64,000 bases of DNA, from positions 4,340,001-4,404,000 of the forward strand of contig NC_060017.1 of NCBI RefSeq assembly GCF_021134715.1, written 5' to 3'. Positions 45,901 to 55,200 of this stretch are shown piece after piece. A program made the position numbers and the translations under genes. How positions within the stretch are numbered: the first letter of the stretch is position 1; each line of letters opens with the position of its first letter. This DNA is from Daphnia pulex. Its lineage: Eukaryota; Arthropoda; Branchiopoda; Diplostraca; Daphniidae. The notes under the pieces are model-generated. The model was not told the DNA's origin and searched no databases. It saw only the letters and a list, made by a program, of their open reading frames with translations.

Positions 45901-48900
45901 AAGAGTTCCCTCGAGCAACGCTGGTGCTTGTAGTTATGGCGCAACCCCTAGTCGACAGCATTCCGCCGATCCGTATTCTTACATTTTGTACGGACAACAA
46001 GTTCACTGCGGAGGACGTAAAGGCTCGCATGCATTCGATAATAACAGCATTAGCAGCGGAAGGGATTCTTGCCCTTGTTTGTTCCGCAGACGGAGATGCC
46101 CGCGAAATGAAATTTATGCGTGAAACGGAAGAGCTGGGTCTTCCGGTTCCAAAAAGTATATATAATTTTTTATGCATTTTTTTCTTCCAATTTTTGAGTT
46201 CGTCTTTTAATTTTTTCATGTGAAAAATTCGTTTGTAAAGGTATCCCTGTTGGCCAGGAAACGCTTTATTCCCTTAAAAAGTCATATTTTTATTTTGCTG
46301 CTATTAAAATCGGATGTGGCATATCAGTCCAGGATCCCATTCATTTAGGTATAAATTAATGAAATTGTTAAAAAATTAAAATGTAAAAGAAAGTAATAAC
46401 GAATTTTATTTATTTCAGTGGCGAAGTTGCGAATGAGACTAATTAGATCAGAAAAATTTATAGCGATTGGCAATTACATTGCTTCACCGGTCCACTTGCA
46501 AACCCTAATGAATCAATATGATAAAAGTCGACATCTGCTAAAACCTGAGGATCTCAACGCGCACGATAAAATGAACTATGGATCGGCAGAGAGATTATGT
46601 CAACCCCATGTTTCCCAACTGCTCCAGCATGTTGAAGGTAGTAGGCTATACATATGAAGGCGAATTCTTTGAAAGAGTTAGAAATTTTTTTTATTTGTGC
46701 GAATGTAAATAGGTTCGGAAGCGACGCAGTTCTATCTTAGGTTGATGAATTACTCTGCTTCAAGTTTTTTGGATAAAAATTTGTCGCCACTGGATCGAGT
46801 ATATCGAATGTGGTACGTGGTGTTCAGTCTACGACTGTGGCGCTATTGGATCACCTGTGATAAGGCGTACACTTTGGCTGCAAATTTTATGACACTAAAC
46901 GTGTATCTTTGCGCCGAGTTTAACGCTCATGCTTTGGTACTTATAGTATTAGCCTTAAAAGACAAACCAGAAGCTTTCAAACCATGGCTGTGTACCAGCC
47001 AACCATGTGAAAGTTACTTCAGAGGTGGCCGCTCTTGCACTACAAACTGCTCAACAATGGTGAACTTTACCGCTCGCGAGTTTTTCAAATCTCGATGCCG
47101 CAAAATTGATGCAACCATTCGCCTTACATCAGACGGAGTGAAGGATGGCCTGTCCTATCCTCGTTTCGAGCGCCCTTTTGACCAGCCGACAAACCAACGC
47201 GTGTGGGAAATGCCGTCGATGGCAGAGATGGACTGTAAAATCCGCGTTGCTCTCGCCGATGCCGAAAAAGATTTGAAAAAACTAGGTTGATAACCATTAT
47301 TCGATTTAAACCAACCAGCAATTCCTTTTTAAATTGTTTTCCTGTAATTAATAGGTTTGCGAGTATCCGGCAAGGACAAGTATTGCTTCAATAAGCAGCT
47401 AGCTGAGCAACTTTTCAGAATTAAAAAAACAAGAAAAAAAAATGACAATTCGACCTCGTCGGCCGATTATGAATTTCTTGACGAGAGCGATGAATCGCAT
47501 TTTGACCTAAGAGAAGATGTTTTCAGTCGAGAGGCTCAGGAAAATAACTTGGAAGAAGGAGACAGGGATTATGAGTTCGACACTCTTGGGGCTGTCATGA
47601 ATGGCACATTCCGTGATCTTTCAAAAACTCATCCCGTTCATGATAACATTAAAAACACAGCCTTTGCTACTCTTGTCCGACCTGATGGACACACCCAAGT
47701 TGTTTCCAAACAGACAATCTGTTGGTTTCTAGAGGGAATGGTGTGGAAAAATAGCAGCGACCGTAAGTGGAGATTTGCAGGTTGCCCCTCTGGTTTTTTT
47801 AAAAGAAAAAGAACAATCACAAAAGTTGAAAAAACTACCCTCAAAAACGGCCTTTGGGCAGTTTTCATTACAGCAGATGGACGAGATTATCTCCTCGGAC
47901 AAGTTCTAGCCTTAGTTGCAATGGATGGGAAAAGTATTCGTTGTGTGAATGAGTGGAATGTGGATGAAAAAACAGAAACCCGTGTTCTGTGTCAATGGTA
48001 CAATATGGTTAGAGAAAACGGGAAGCTAACGGGTAAATTGACTAGAACATTTATGTTCAGTAATGGCTATTATTCCTGCAAATACTATATATGTACTTGT
48101 CCCATCCCTAATTCTGTTCAGCTTGAAGATGAAGACGGTTTACTGTTTGATGTAGAAGTTGTCAATCAATTGTCCCGCTTCTGTCAATTTAAAGAATAAA
48201 ATCTGACAACTCTGCTGTATAACCGCCTCCGGTAAAACAAAAGTCCCAAAAAACCATTTATTTCGCTAGAAAAGTTAAAAAACACAAGAAAACCGGGAAA
48301 AGAAAATAACCTACGCATAAGCAAAAACCCTATGTCTTGTTCAGTCTTGTTGTGCTATTTGTCTAATGGCGCGGAAAACTTTCCAAAAACAACAAAAAAC
48401 TCTCACCTACAAAAAACTTTTTTTGAGTTTCCGCCCCCTCGGTCACAATTTTGGGCGGCGGTCGATCCAAGAAAAGCGACTCGTCCGTCGACATTTCCGA
48501 CCGGAACTGCGACTCGACAGTGACGGATCCGTCTAGACGTCCAGCAGCCGTCACAGTTGCACTTCCGAGTGTCAAGGAGCAACTGGGTGACGACGACCGG
48601 AATCTCTCGCAATTCTGCACTCTGCCCCGGAAGCGCTCGCCGCAGAACCACCTCCCGGATTGTGGGGAAAACAACAGCGGCAATGGCAACGGCGGCGGAT
48701 CGTCCAGTCGGGTGTTGCCTCCGCTGTCGGCTTCGACGAGCCGATCGCGAGCCCACACGAGCAGCACGGCCTCGCTGGATCGACGTAAAAAGCGATCCAC
48801 CGTCTGGTACACGATTTCCGAGAGCGAAGTCTACGGTGGTGGCGGAAGGAGCAGAGTGAGTTTATTTTCACTGGAAAACAACCTGGAACCGACCCCTCGG

Positions 48901-51900
48901 AAAAAATGGGAAAAGTTAGAGGGGATAGAGAGAGCTAGGATGGAACGAGGGAGCTGTATAGATATAGACAGGGGTTGTTGTTGTTGTTGTTGTTGTTATT
49001 GTTGATGTTAGCATCACGGCTTGTTGGTCCGTTGCGTTCGTGCCTACGCCTAGCCGTTCCGCCCTGATGAGCCTGTCATTAAGCTATGTTGCCACTACCA
49101 TCATCATAGTAGCGTGAGAGGGGCTAGGCTCGTTCCCATTGGTTTATACTGTTATCCCTCCCGTCACAAATCCATTCCCGTTGAACAATGGGCCTCCTCC
49201 GGGCCCCCGAAACTCGTTATTCAATCCATAATATTATAACACCCGTCATTCATTTGTTATATTTTTAGATTTTTATTATCTTTTTTTTCTCGAAAAATTC
49301 TAAACTATATTTTTTCTTGATTGATTTTGACAGCAACTCAAAGATGAGATCGCCGAAGTCACGGCCGAGATGGAGAGTCTGGACAATACGGGCGAAGACA
49401 GGTAAGAGGAAGAATCCGAATCATTTTCTTTTTTCTGTTTTCTTTTTAAAAATGAGTGGAAAAGCAGATCACACAAAGTGCAGAGGAGAGAAGAACTCTC
49501 TGCATTCCAAACTTGTGAGCCACCAAATCTTTTTTCCTATGGTGGTGGTGGAAAAAAAAAGTGGTTTTTATCTTATCGCCAACTTGCACAGCATAACGCC
49601 CACCACACACACAAGGGGCCCAGCTGTGTGTTTTGAACTTTGAGTCGGCGATTTGATTTTTCTTCCTGTCGTGGTTTTTCTTCTTCTTTTCCCTATCGAT
49701 TGCAGTTGTGTGTCCAGGACGATGATGATGTGTCAGCAGTTTTTCTAATTTCTTAAAATCTTCTTTTTGATTTTGACAGTAAAAATGCAGCCCGGGCTAA
49801 GCAGCTCTCGCTCGGAAGGAAGAAGTTCAACATGGACCCGAAAAAGGGCATTGAATTCTTGTTGCAACAGGGACTCTTGCAGAACACGCCTCAAGACATT
49901 GCCGCTTTCCTCTACAGGTACCCAATCTACTACTACTACTACCCCAGCCTTTGCTTCAAAGTTCAGAATTTTTGAGGCTATAAACAAGTCTTAATGATTC
50001 ACGTCCCGTCATCTACTTGAAGAAGAGTGTCGGCCTCCTCCCTCTCTCTGGCAGTGGGAGGTCAAAATGTTCATTCATCTTTTAATCCATCCGTCGGGAG
50101 GGATCATTATTGCTGTTGTTATTATCGTTGACTTGGAGCTGGGGCAAAAGTTTCTTTTAAAAGAACGTCATGAAAGAGAAAGAACATTTTTTCGGCTTTG
50201 ATAATAATAAGCCCCGTTTTTGTGTGCGCACTTTTGTCGTTGGCCTTTTTTGTGTGTTGGTTTTTCGCTAATAACACACATAGATGGATATAGTCGGTTG
50301 GTTGGTTGCTGCCCTGCTTATTTTGTGTATCTTTTTTCCTCCTCGTCGGTTTCCCACAGGGGCGAAGGACTAAGTAAGACGGCCATTGGTGATTATCTTG
50401 GCGAGAAAAGCCCCTTCCACGAGCAAGTCTTGAAAGCTTTCGTCGATCTGCATGACTTTACAGATCTCATCATCGTGCAGGCATTAAGGTGAGCTACTCT
50501 CTTTTTTCGGGGGGGTTGTTGTTTAGTTTCCAGGCCGTTCTGCTTTCGTGGATTCACATGGACTTTTTGAATGTAATCTACTTTCTCTACGTGTGTCCCA
50601 ATAGGCAATTCCTGTGGAGTTTCAGGCTGCCTGGAGAAGCCCAGAAGATTGACAGAATGATGGAGACCTTCGCTCAGCGTTACTGTCAGCTCAACCCAAA
50701 CATTTTCTCCAATCCAGGTACATACATATACCATCACCACCAGACCATTTTCTCTCCTTCCTTGCTCAGCCATGCGTCTTTTTGTTTACCCTATCCGATC
50801 CGGTCGCATCTATATCGACTGGAACTTGTTGAGGTGTGCCAAAAATTCGTAATTGGTTTCATTTGATTTCCTCCCCCTGTCAAAACACATAGATACCTGC
50901 TACGTCTTGTCGTTTTCCGTCATCATTCTCAACACGAGCCTGCACAATCCCAGCGTCAAGGAGAAGCCCACCCTGGACAAATTCATCGCCATGAATCGTG
51001 GCATCAACGACGGCAAAGATATTCCGAGAGACATTCAAGAGGTGAATTTCCTTTTCTCTTCAATTGTCCCATCCAACAATTTCTTCTCTCTTTGGGGACA
51101 CGACGAGTTATAATACAAGCGACTAACTCTCTTCTTCTTCTCCTGCCAGAGTATCTACGATAGTATCAAGGCTGAGCCTTTCAAAATACCCGAGGACGAC
51201 GGCAACGACCTGATGCACACATTCTTCAACCCGGACCGTGAAGGATGGCTATGGAAACAAGGTAAGGCTTTTCTCCCCACACACACACACACCGTGGAAA
51301 TTTTTAAAAACACTTGTGTGATTGTCTTTCGTATAGCCCACCGATTCTTATTCGCTTTTTTCTTTTTGGGTTTTTTTTTTGACAAATGTTTCAAACAAAA
51401 AAAAGGTGGCCGCTACAAATCGTGGAAGAGACGCTGGTTCATTCTGAACGACAACTGCTTATACTACTTCGAGTACACCACCGACAAAGAGCCCAGGGGC
51501 ATTATTCCGCTAGAAAACATTCAGGTATGATATATTAAACCAACAGCATTTTTTTTTTAAAGTGGCCAATTTCCTGCTTGTTTTTCTCGTTTATACCAAA
51601 GAAAAACGAATTTCGTTGTTGTTATATCGTGTCAGTCAATCATCATTATCATAAAAACCGAAATTTTTCTTCAAATCCATCAGGTCCGTGAAGTGCCGGA
51701 TAGGAACAAGCCCAACTGTTTCGAACTCTACGCCACGGGTGGCAACGACTTCATCAAAGGTGCACATATACATATAATCTATCTATCTATAATAATGCAA
51801 CTTGCTACCCACTACTGCTGGGTTAGCCTCCCGTGTTGCATGCGAAAATGGCATCGTCGACTAGATTGGGAAATGGAGAATCTACAATTCTAAAACGGTT

Positions 51901-52293
51901 ATTATTATTTTTATTTGTATTTTTTCGATTCACAACAGCCTGCAAAACGGATTCCGAGGGGAAAGTGGTCGAGGGCAAGCACACTGTTTACAGAATGTCC
52001 GCCGCCGAACAAGCTGAAAAAGACGAATGGATCGCTTGCATTAGGTAAAAATAAACAACAAAAAAATTTGTTCCCAACCAACCCACATCCGTTTCTCTTA
52101 CTTTTTATCTTTATTTACATTTGCGTAGTCTGTTGTTACTCAACTCAACTCATTTTTTTCTTTTTTCTTTCATTCGTTTTGTTTCTGTGCGGTCGAATTA
52201 TACAGGCAAAGCATAAGCCACAACCCGTTCTACGACATGCTAGCGGCCAGGAAGAAGAAAGCTCAGAAATCTGGTCATCGAACCAAACCCTGA
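30941..52293 (+). CDS. step: Cytohesin (Arf guanine-nucleotide exchange factor, steppke-type)
   Basis: Exons 30941-31004, 36475-36548, 49334-49401, 49780-49917, 50360-50488, 50605-50717, 50893-51041, 51150-51261, 51406-51524, 51684-51759, 51939-52044 and 52206-52293 sum to 411 residues. Cytohesins activate Arf GTPases at the plasma membrane and act in insulin signalling. Order: a short N-terminus, the coiled coil ([20 protein letters not shown]), a Sec7 domain with the catalytic-loop region [15 protein letters not shown] and [20 protein letters not shown], then a PH domain ([20 protein letters not shown], phosphoinositide-binding) and a polybasic tail. The first two introns are about 5.5 and 12.8 kb, full of simple sequence and transposons, while Sec7-PH introns are short. 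Several other first exons are possible (28788, 32869, 33244, and a long one from 41592). Confidence 0.94.
32811..32819 (+). promoter_or_regulatory. TATA box of a candidate internal cytohesin promoter
   Basis: TATAAAAGG is a near-perfect TATA box, 50 bp upstream of an ATG at 32869. Confidence 0.45.
32869..32917 (+). CDS. Candidate cytohesin alternative first exon behind a TATA box
   Basis: Open frame [16 protein letters not shown] ends at a weak GTGTTT donor in phase 1, compatible with the exon at 36475 and again yielding an Asp at the junction. The weak donor makes it doubtful. Confidence 0.25.
33187..33196 (+). promoter_or_regulatory. TATA box of a second candidate internal promoter
   Basis: TATATAAATA, about 57 bp upstream of an ATG in a strong start context (TCAACAATGG). 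Confidence 0.45.
33244..33298 (+). CDS. Candidate cytohesin alternative first exon
   Basis: Open frame [18 protein letters not shown] from an optimal arthropod start context. It ends at a weak GTTTTC donor in phase 1, compatible with exon 36475. Not similar to any N-terminus I recognise. Confidence 0.3.
37314..37327 (+). promoter_or_regulatory. CTCF-like motif (paired)
   Basis: CCGCTAGATGGCGT resembles the CTCF core, and a second CGCTAGATGGC lies about 40 bp upstream (37276-37286). It could be a small insulator inside the large intron. Similarity is at motif level only. Confidence 0.25.
38035..38056. repeat. (GAA)n microsatellite
   Basis: Seven uninterrupted GAA units in the cytohesin intron. 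Confidence 0.9.
41592..41878 (+). CDS. Long alternative N-terminal exon of cytohesin, left half
   Basis: Open frame from [20 protein letters not shown] (alternative ATGs at 41610 and 41616) with a basic [15 protein letters not shown] segment and a Ser-rich region. It runs straight into the left end of the DNA transposon, where the frame reads a few element-derived codons and stops at about 41906. The host frame resumes unchanged on the far side at 48450. Deleting the element and one target copy would leave a single open exon ending at 48855. Low-complexity, disorder-like N-terminal extension; function unknown. Confidence 0.65.
41871..41878. repeat. 8-bp target-site duplication, left copy
   Basis: GTCACAAT, repeated exactly at 48442-48449, flanks the DNA transposon. 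Confidence 0.9.
41912..42205. repeat. 149-bp tandem duplication in the transposon left end
   Basis: Two nearly identical copies start at 41912 and 42061 with ATTACCCGAAAAGTAAAAGG. They differ by a few substitutions and small indels. Subterminal duplications often hold transposase-binding sites. Confidence 0.85.
43197..43395 (+). repeat. 5' LTR of Copia element
   Basis: 199 bp, TG...CA ends, with a TATAAAAG promoter sequence at its very start. Identical to the 3' LTR by reading both. Confidence 0.95.
43396..43410 (+). promoter_or_regulatory. Primer-binding site (initiator tRNA-Met type)
   Basis: GGTTATGGGCCCAGC abuts the 5' LTR. The same sequence serves the Drosophila copia element, which primes from a cleaved half of initiator tRNA-Met. 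Confidence 0.85.
43512..44987 (+). pseudogene. Copia gag remnant, apparently intron-containing
   Basis: An ATG at 43512 opens a frame with the Copia gag start region ([28 protein letters not shown]) that stops being gag-like at a GTAAGT donor at 43651. Gag resumes after a CACAATCAG acceptor at 44161 ([20 protein letters not shown]), phase 0 on both sides. The later part has the gag core and one zinc knuckle ([14 protein letters not shown]), then a basic tail. At about 44908 the sequence changes to the end of pol in another frame, marking the internal deletion. It describes a decayed gag, not a full polyprotein. Confidence 0.8.
43952..44109. repeat. Palindromic 27-bp minisatellite inside the Copia element
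   Basis: Six units of 27 bp in two alternating types, TTCCACATCGAGATGATGTG and TTCCACATTGAGATAATGTG, each followed by a short spacer. Each unit is an inverted repeat (CACATC with GATGTG, or CACATT with AATGTG). The two types differ by a paired change that preserves the hairpin. Confidence 0.9.
44908..45021 (+). pseudogene. C-terminal RNase H scrap of Copia pol
   Basis: Contains [20 protein letters not shown], the characteristic end of Copia-type RNase H, and stops at 45021. It lies in a different frame from the gag tail that overlaps the junction. Confidence 0.8.
45159..45357 (+). repeat. 3' LTR of Copia element
   Basis: 199 bp, identical to 43197-43395. It is followed by the right copy of the CCTAT duplication, then by transposase sequence. 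Confidence 0.95.
48442..48449. repeat. 8-bp target-site duplication, right copy
   Basis: GTCACAAT, partner of 41871-41878. Confidence 0.9.
48450..48855 (+). CDS. Long alternative N-terminal exon of cytohesin, right half
   Basis: Starts [19 protein letters not shown], runs through Ser/Arg/Gly-rich sequence ([24 protein letters not shown]) and ends YGGGGRSR at a GTGAGT donor in phase 0. The next cytohesin exon (49334, QLKDEIAEV) is also entered in phase 0, so this exon would feed into the Sec7-PH body and skip exon 36475. The frame is in register with 41592-41878 once the transposon is removed. Confidence 0.65.
48973..49004. repeat. (TTG)n microsatellite
   Basis: About ten TTG units with one interruption (TTA), immediately downstream of the long alternative exon. 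Confidence 0.9.
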
Positions 52294-55200
52294 GATTTTT
52301 GTTTCTCTCTCCTCCCCTCCACCAGAAAATTTAGTTTCAATCAAGAATCAACAACGGGAGTGAAAGTGGGGATTCACACCCCACTTTTATTTATCATGAC
52401 TGAACAAGAGAAGGCTTCTACACCAACTTCCTCTCTTAAAATAAACCCCCCCGCCCCGCCCCCCATTCCAAGTGTAATCGTCATTCAAATGATTTTGACG
52501 TTTCAATGTAATTTTTGTTCTTTCATCAATTTCTCTCTTTTCTCTCTCCTTGTCTCTTACCATGATCGTATAAAAAACACATTTGATCTTGATTTTGTTT
52601 TCCTGCCAGAGAATATTTTAAAAAAGACATAGAAGTAAGAAAAAAGAAAAAGTTTTTTTTTTTTTTTTATTATTATTTTTTGGTGAAATGTATTTTTTTT
52701 TTCTTACCCATTACTTAAAAAAAAAAGACAAAAAATTTCTTTTTTTGTGTGTGCACGATTTACTTAATCTCAAAAAAATCCATTTTCTCCCCCCCACCCC
52801 CAACCATTGATCGGCCATGTTTTTTCGGTGCGCGCGTACATATTACACACGTCGATTTTTTTGTATAGACTCTCTAATAATACTACTTCTACTGAAATAC
52901 AAAAAAATGAAAAAAAAAAGAAAAACTAGATAAGAATGAAAAGAGAAACAAAAAAACAAATGTCTCGCTCTGAATGCTTAATGGGATTTTAGATATTTTC
53001 TATTTTTCTCTTTTTTTGGCTTGTCCTTTCTTCTTATCTCGGTTCTCCTCTACATCCGACCTCGATGACGTGATTCTCTTCCGTTGCATTGGAGATTGCC
53101 GAGTCGTTGTGGGAGCTCTCGCAAGAGTCCGGGGCCGTAGAGAACTGTGATTATCTTTTTTTCAAAAAAAGAAAATTCTCTTGTCCATTATAAATGTCTT
53201 TTCTTTCTTTATTCCACCAACGTCAGTTAATGGGTTTGCGCTGATGTTTTGAATTCGAAAAATAGAACTGGAGCTGAGAGATGTTTCAAGTGGTTGCTCA
53301 TTTGATATACATGCCATAATGGATCGCCCAGACGGAGCTATTGGCTCCTGGCGTTATTGTTGTTGCTGTTCAATAAAGGAGCATTCGAACTCCTCCGCGT
53401 TCAATAACCCAGTGAGAGGCGATCTTTTATTTCTTTTGATCGATTCCTTATTTTATTTTTATTTATTTTATTCTTTTTAAACCCCATCATTATTGTGAAA
53501 TGGAATTCAAAACCTTCGCTTTTCTTCGTCTTCTTCATTGGCTTCATTTATTTACTATTAGCATATTCGTATGCTCTGAATAAGATGGCGGTGCTACCTC
53601 ATCATTACATAACTTCCACCAAAAAAATGAATTCGTCTACACATTCAAGCCCAATGCTGGTTCCGCTATTATTATTATACACAAATGCCATTGGCTAGTT
53701 ATTATATGTATTTCTAGATATGGGTTGCCGGGCGATTCCCAAGGGTTCACGCGCCAAAAATATCGATTCTTCGAGGGGTTCCTTTTATTACATCTGGGAA
53801 AAAAATAAGATGTATAGCGCTGCCTCCCGTATAAAGTTTGAGGGTTCACGCTGTGTCCGGCCACCAGCAGTCGCATGTGAACACGACTACGAACATGTCA
53901 GCAGATTTTCATTTTTCTTTTTATGGGTCATAACCTTCGATGATATTACACGCATCTTCTTCTCAGAGAGAGAGAAAATTGAAAATTGAAAAAATACACA
54001 CACGCATAGAAATTGTACTACCGGATTTTTATAATCGAAATCCAGTTTTTTTTCCGATTTGAGAGCGGCACTTTTGTCGGAATTTTTTGATTCGGTCGCG
54101 GGAAAAAAAGTGAAGACGCGCCGCCGAGACGCGGGTCCTTGAAAGTTATTGGCCGATGTCAAGATCGGTCGTCTTCAATTTCCAGTTGTTGCTGACGGCG
54201 CGCACGGGTTTCCATTTCGTCTATCGCCTATGTGTTGAAACCCGTTTCTTTTGAGATGATTTCTCGTTATCCCGATGATATATTCTCCCGTTATTATTTG
54301 TTATTTATTCAAATGCGCGGTCGGCGTTTCCAGCAGCAGCAGCAGCAGCCTTGTGTCATTTCGGCGTGTCCGAGTCCCGAACGAATTAAAACAACACACA
54401 ACATGATAGCAGCTCACGAAATTAGATAGCGGTAATCAAAGGCTTATAATACGATGCCCAAGAAATAAAAATTGTATTGTCGATTCACAATTGCCAGAGA
54501 TCCTGATCTTGAAAATTGGATTTTTATGGCCATGCGAAAATCATTCAGACGGAAAACGGACGGGTATTATTTGTCTTTCGAATTAAATTGTTATTGCCCG
54601 CCGAAATGTTTATCAACACCATCATCTGACCATAAACGTGGTTTTTTTATGCTACGCTCTAATGCAATCAAAAGATAAAAATCATGATATTTCATTTTCA
54701 AATTTGTCTCTAAAGTCGACATGGCAGCAGTGCTGCAATTCCCCCCATTTTGGGCTCGCGCGCATTTGATTAGATTATGTGCAGTCTACGCACACGACGG
54801 CAACCTTCACTTCCGCATTTGGCCTTTTAAGGAGATATCAAAGGTGAGCATTGAGATATTGATTTTTCATGGGGCTTTTAAAGAAAGAAAGAAGGAGGAA
54901 TTAGATAGCTAGGCGAAACCTGTTGCCATATTATTATACCTCGTTTTGCTACCTCCTCCCACCTAGGTAAAATAGACACGCCGTAAACCTAAGGAAATGC
55001 GGTTATTTCTATCGGCTCCCGGACTCTCCTAATTGCGCACCTTGTCCTAAACGGGCTATAGGAATTTCGCCCAGCTATGGATATTGCAACTATTCAGCAT
55101 ATCATGGGAATGTTTGAACAAAAGCAAATTGTGTATCCCATCAGACCTTGTGACGTATATTTTGCGTGTCGCAATATTTTGTACACACGGAGATCTAACT

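Larger units (their letters stand above)
42349..48199 (+). pseudogene. Transposase gene of the DNA transposon, broken
   Basis: First coding part 42349-43196 ([12 protein letters not shown]...) contains a zinc-finger-like CLKC...[11 protein letters not shown] segment. The Copia insertion interrupts it, and it resumes after the target duplication at 45363. A stop (TGA 45409-45411) follows a T-run, with the main frame continuing one register off from 45408, so there is an apparent one-base frameshift. Later exons: to 46155, 46241-46348, 46419-46637, 46713-47285 and 47355-48199. Family motifs: [91 protein letters not shown] and a [10 protein letters not shown] segment. The spaced acidic residues (EDC, DGD, CESYFR) suggest a DDE-type catalytic triad, by inference. 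The gene cannot make the intact enzyme here. Confidence 0.75.
41879..48441 (+). mobile_element. 6.6-kb DNA transposon with 8-bp target duplication, carrying a nested Copia
   Basis: The ends are inverted repeats starting CGAGGGGGCGGAAACTC and continuing through an A-run to GTT, about 25 bp with a one-base difference in the run. An exact 8-bp duplication (GTCACAAT) flanks it. Inside is one multi-exon gene on the plus strand resembling a widespread, poorly named arthropod/cnidarian transposase family. Near the left end a 149-bp block is duplicated in tandem. A Copia LTR element at 43197-45357 sits inside its first coding exon. An 8-bp duplication also fits hAT or P elements, but the termini and protein motifs do not match those clearly. 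The superfamily is left open. Confidence 0.88.

Noticed and set aside
48363-48871. Minus-strand frames of 99-149 codons over the long cytohesin exon
   Set aside because: GC-rich antisense shadows; the plus frame carries the donor, the matching phase and continuity across the transposon.
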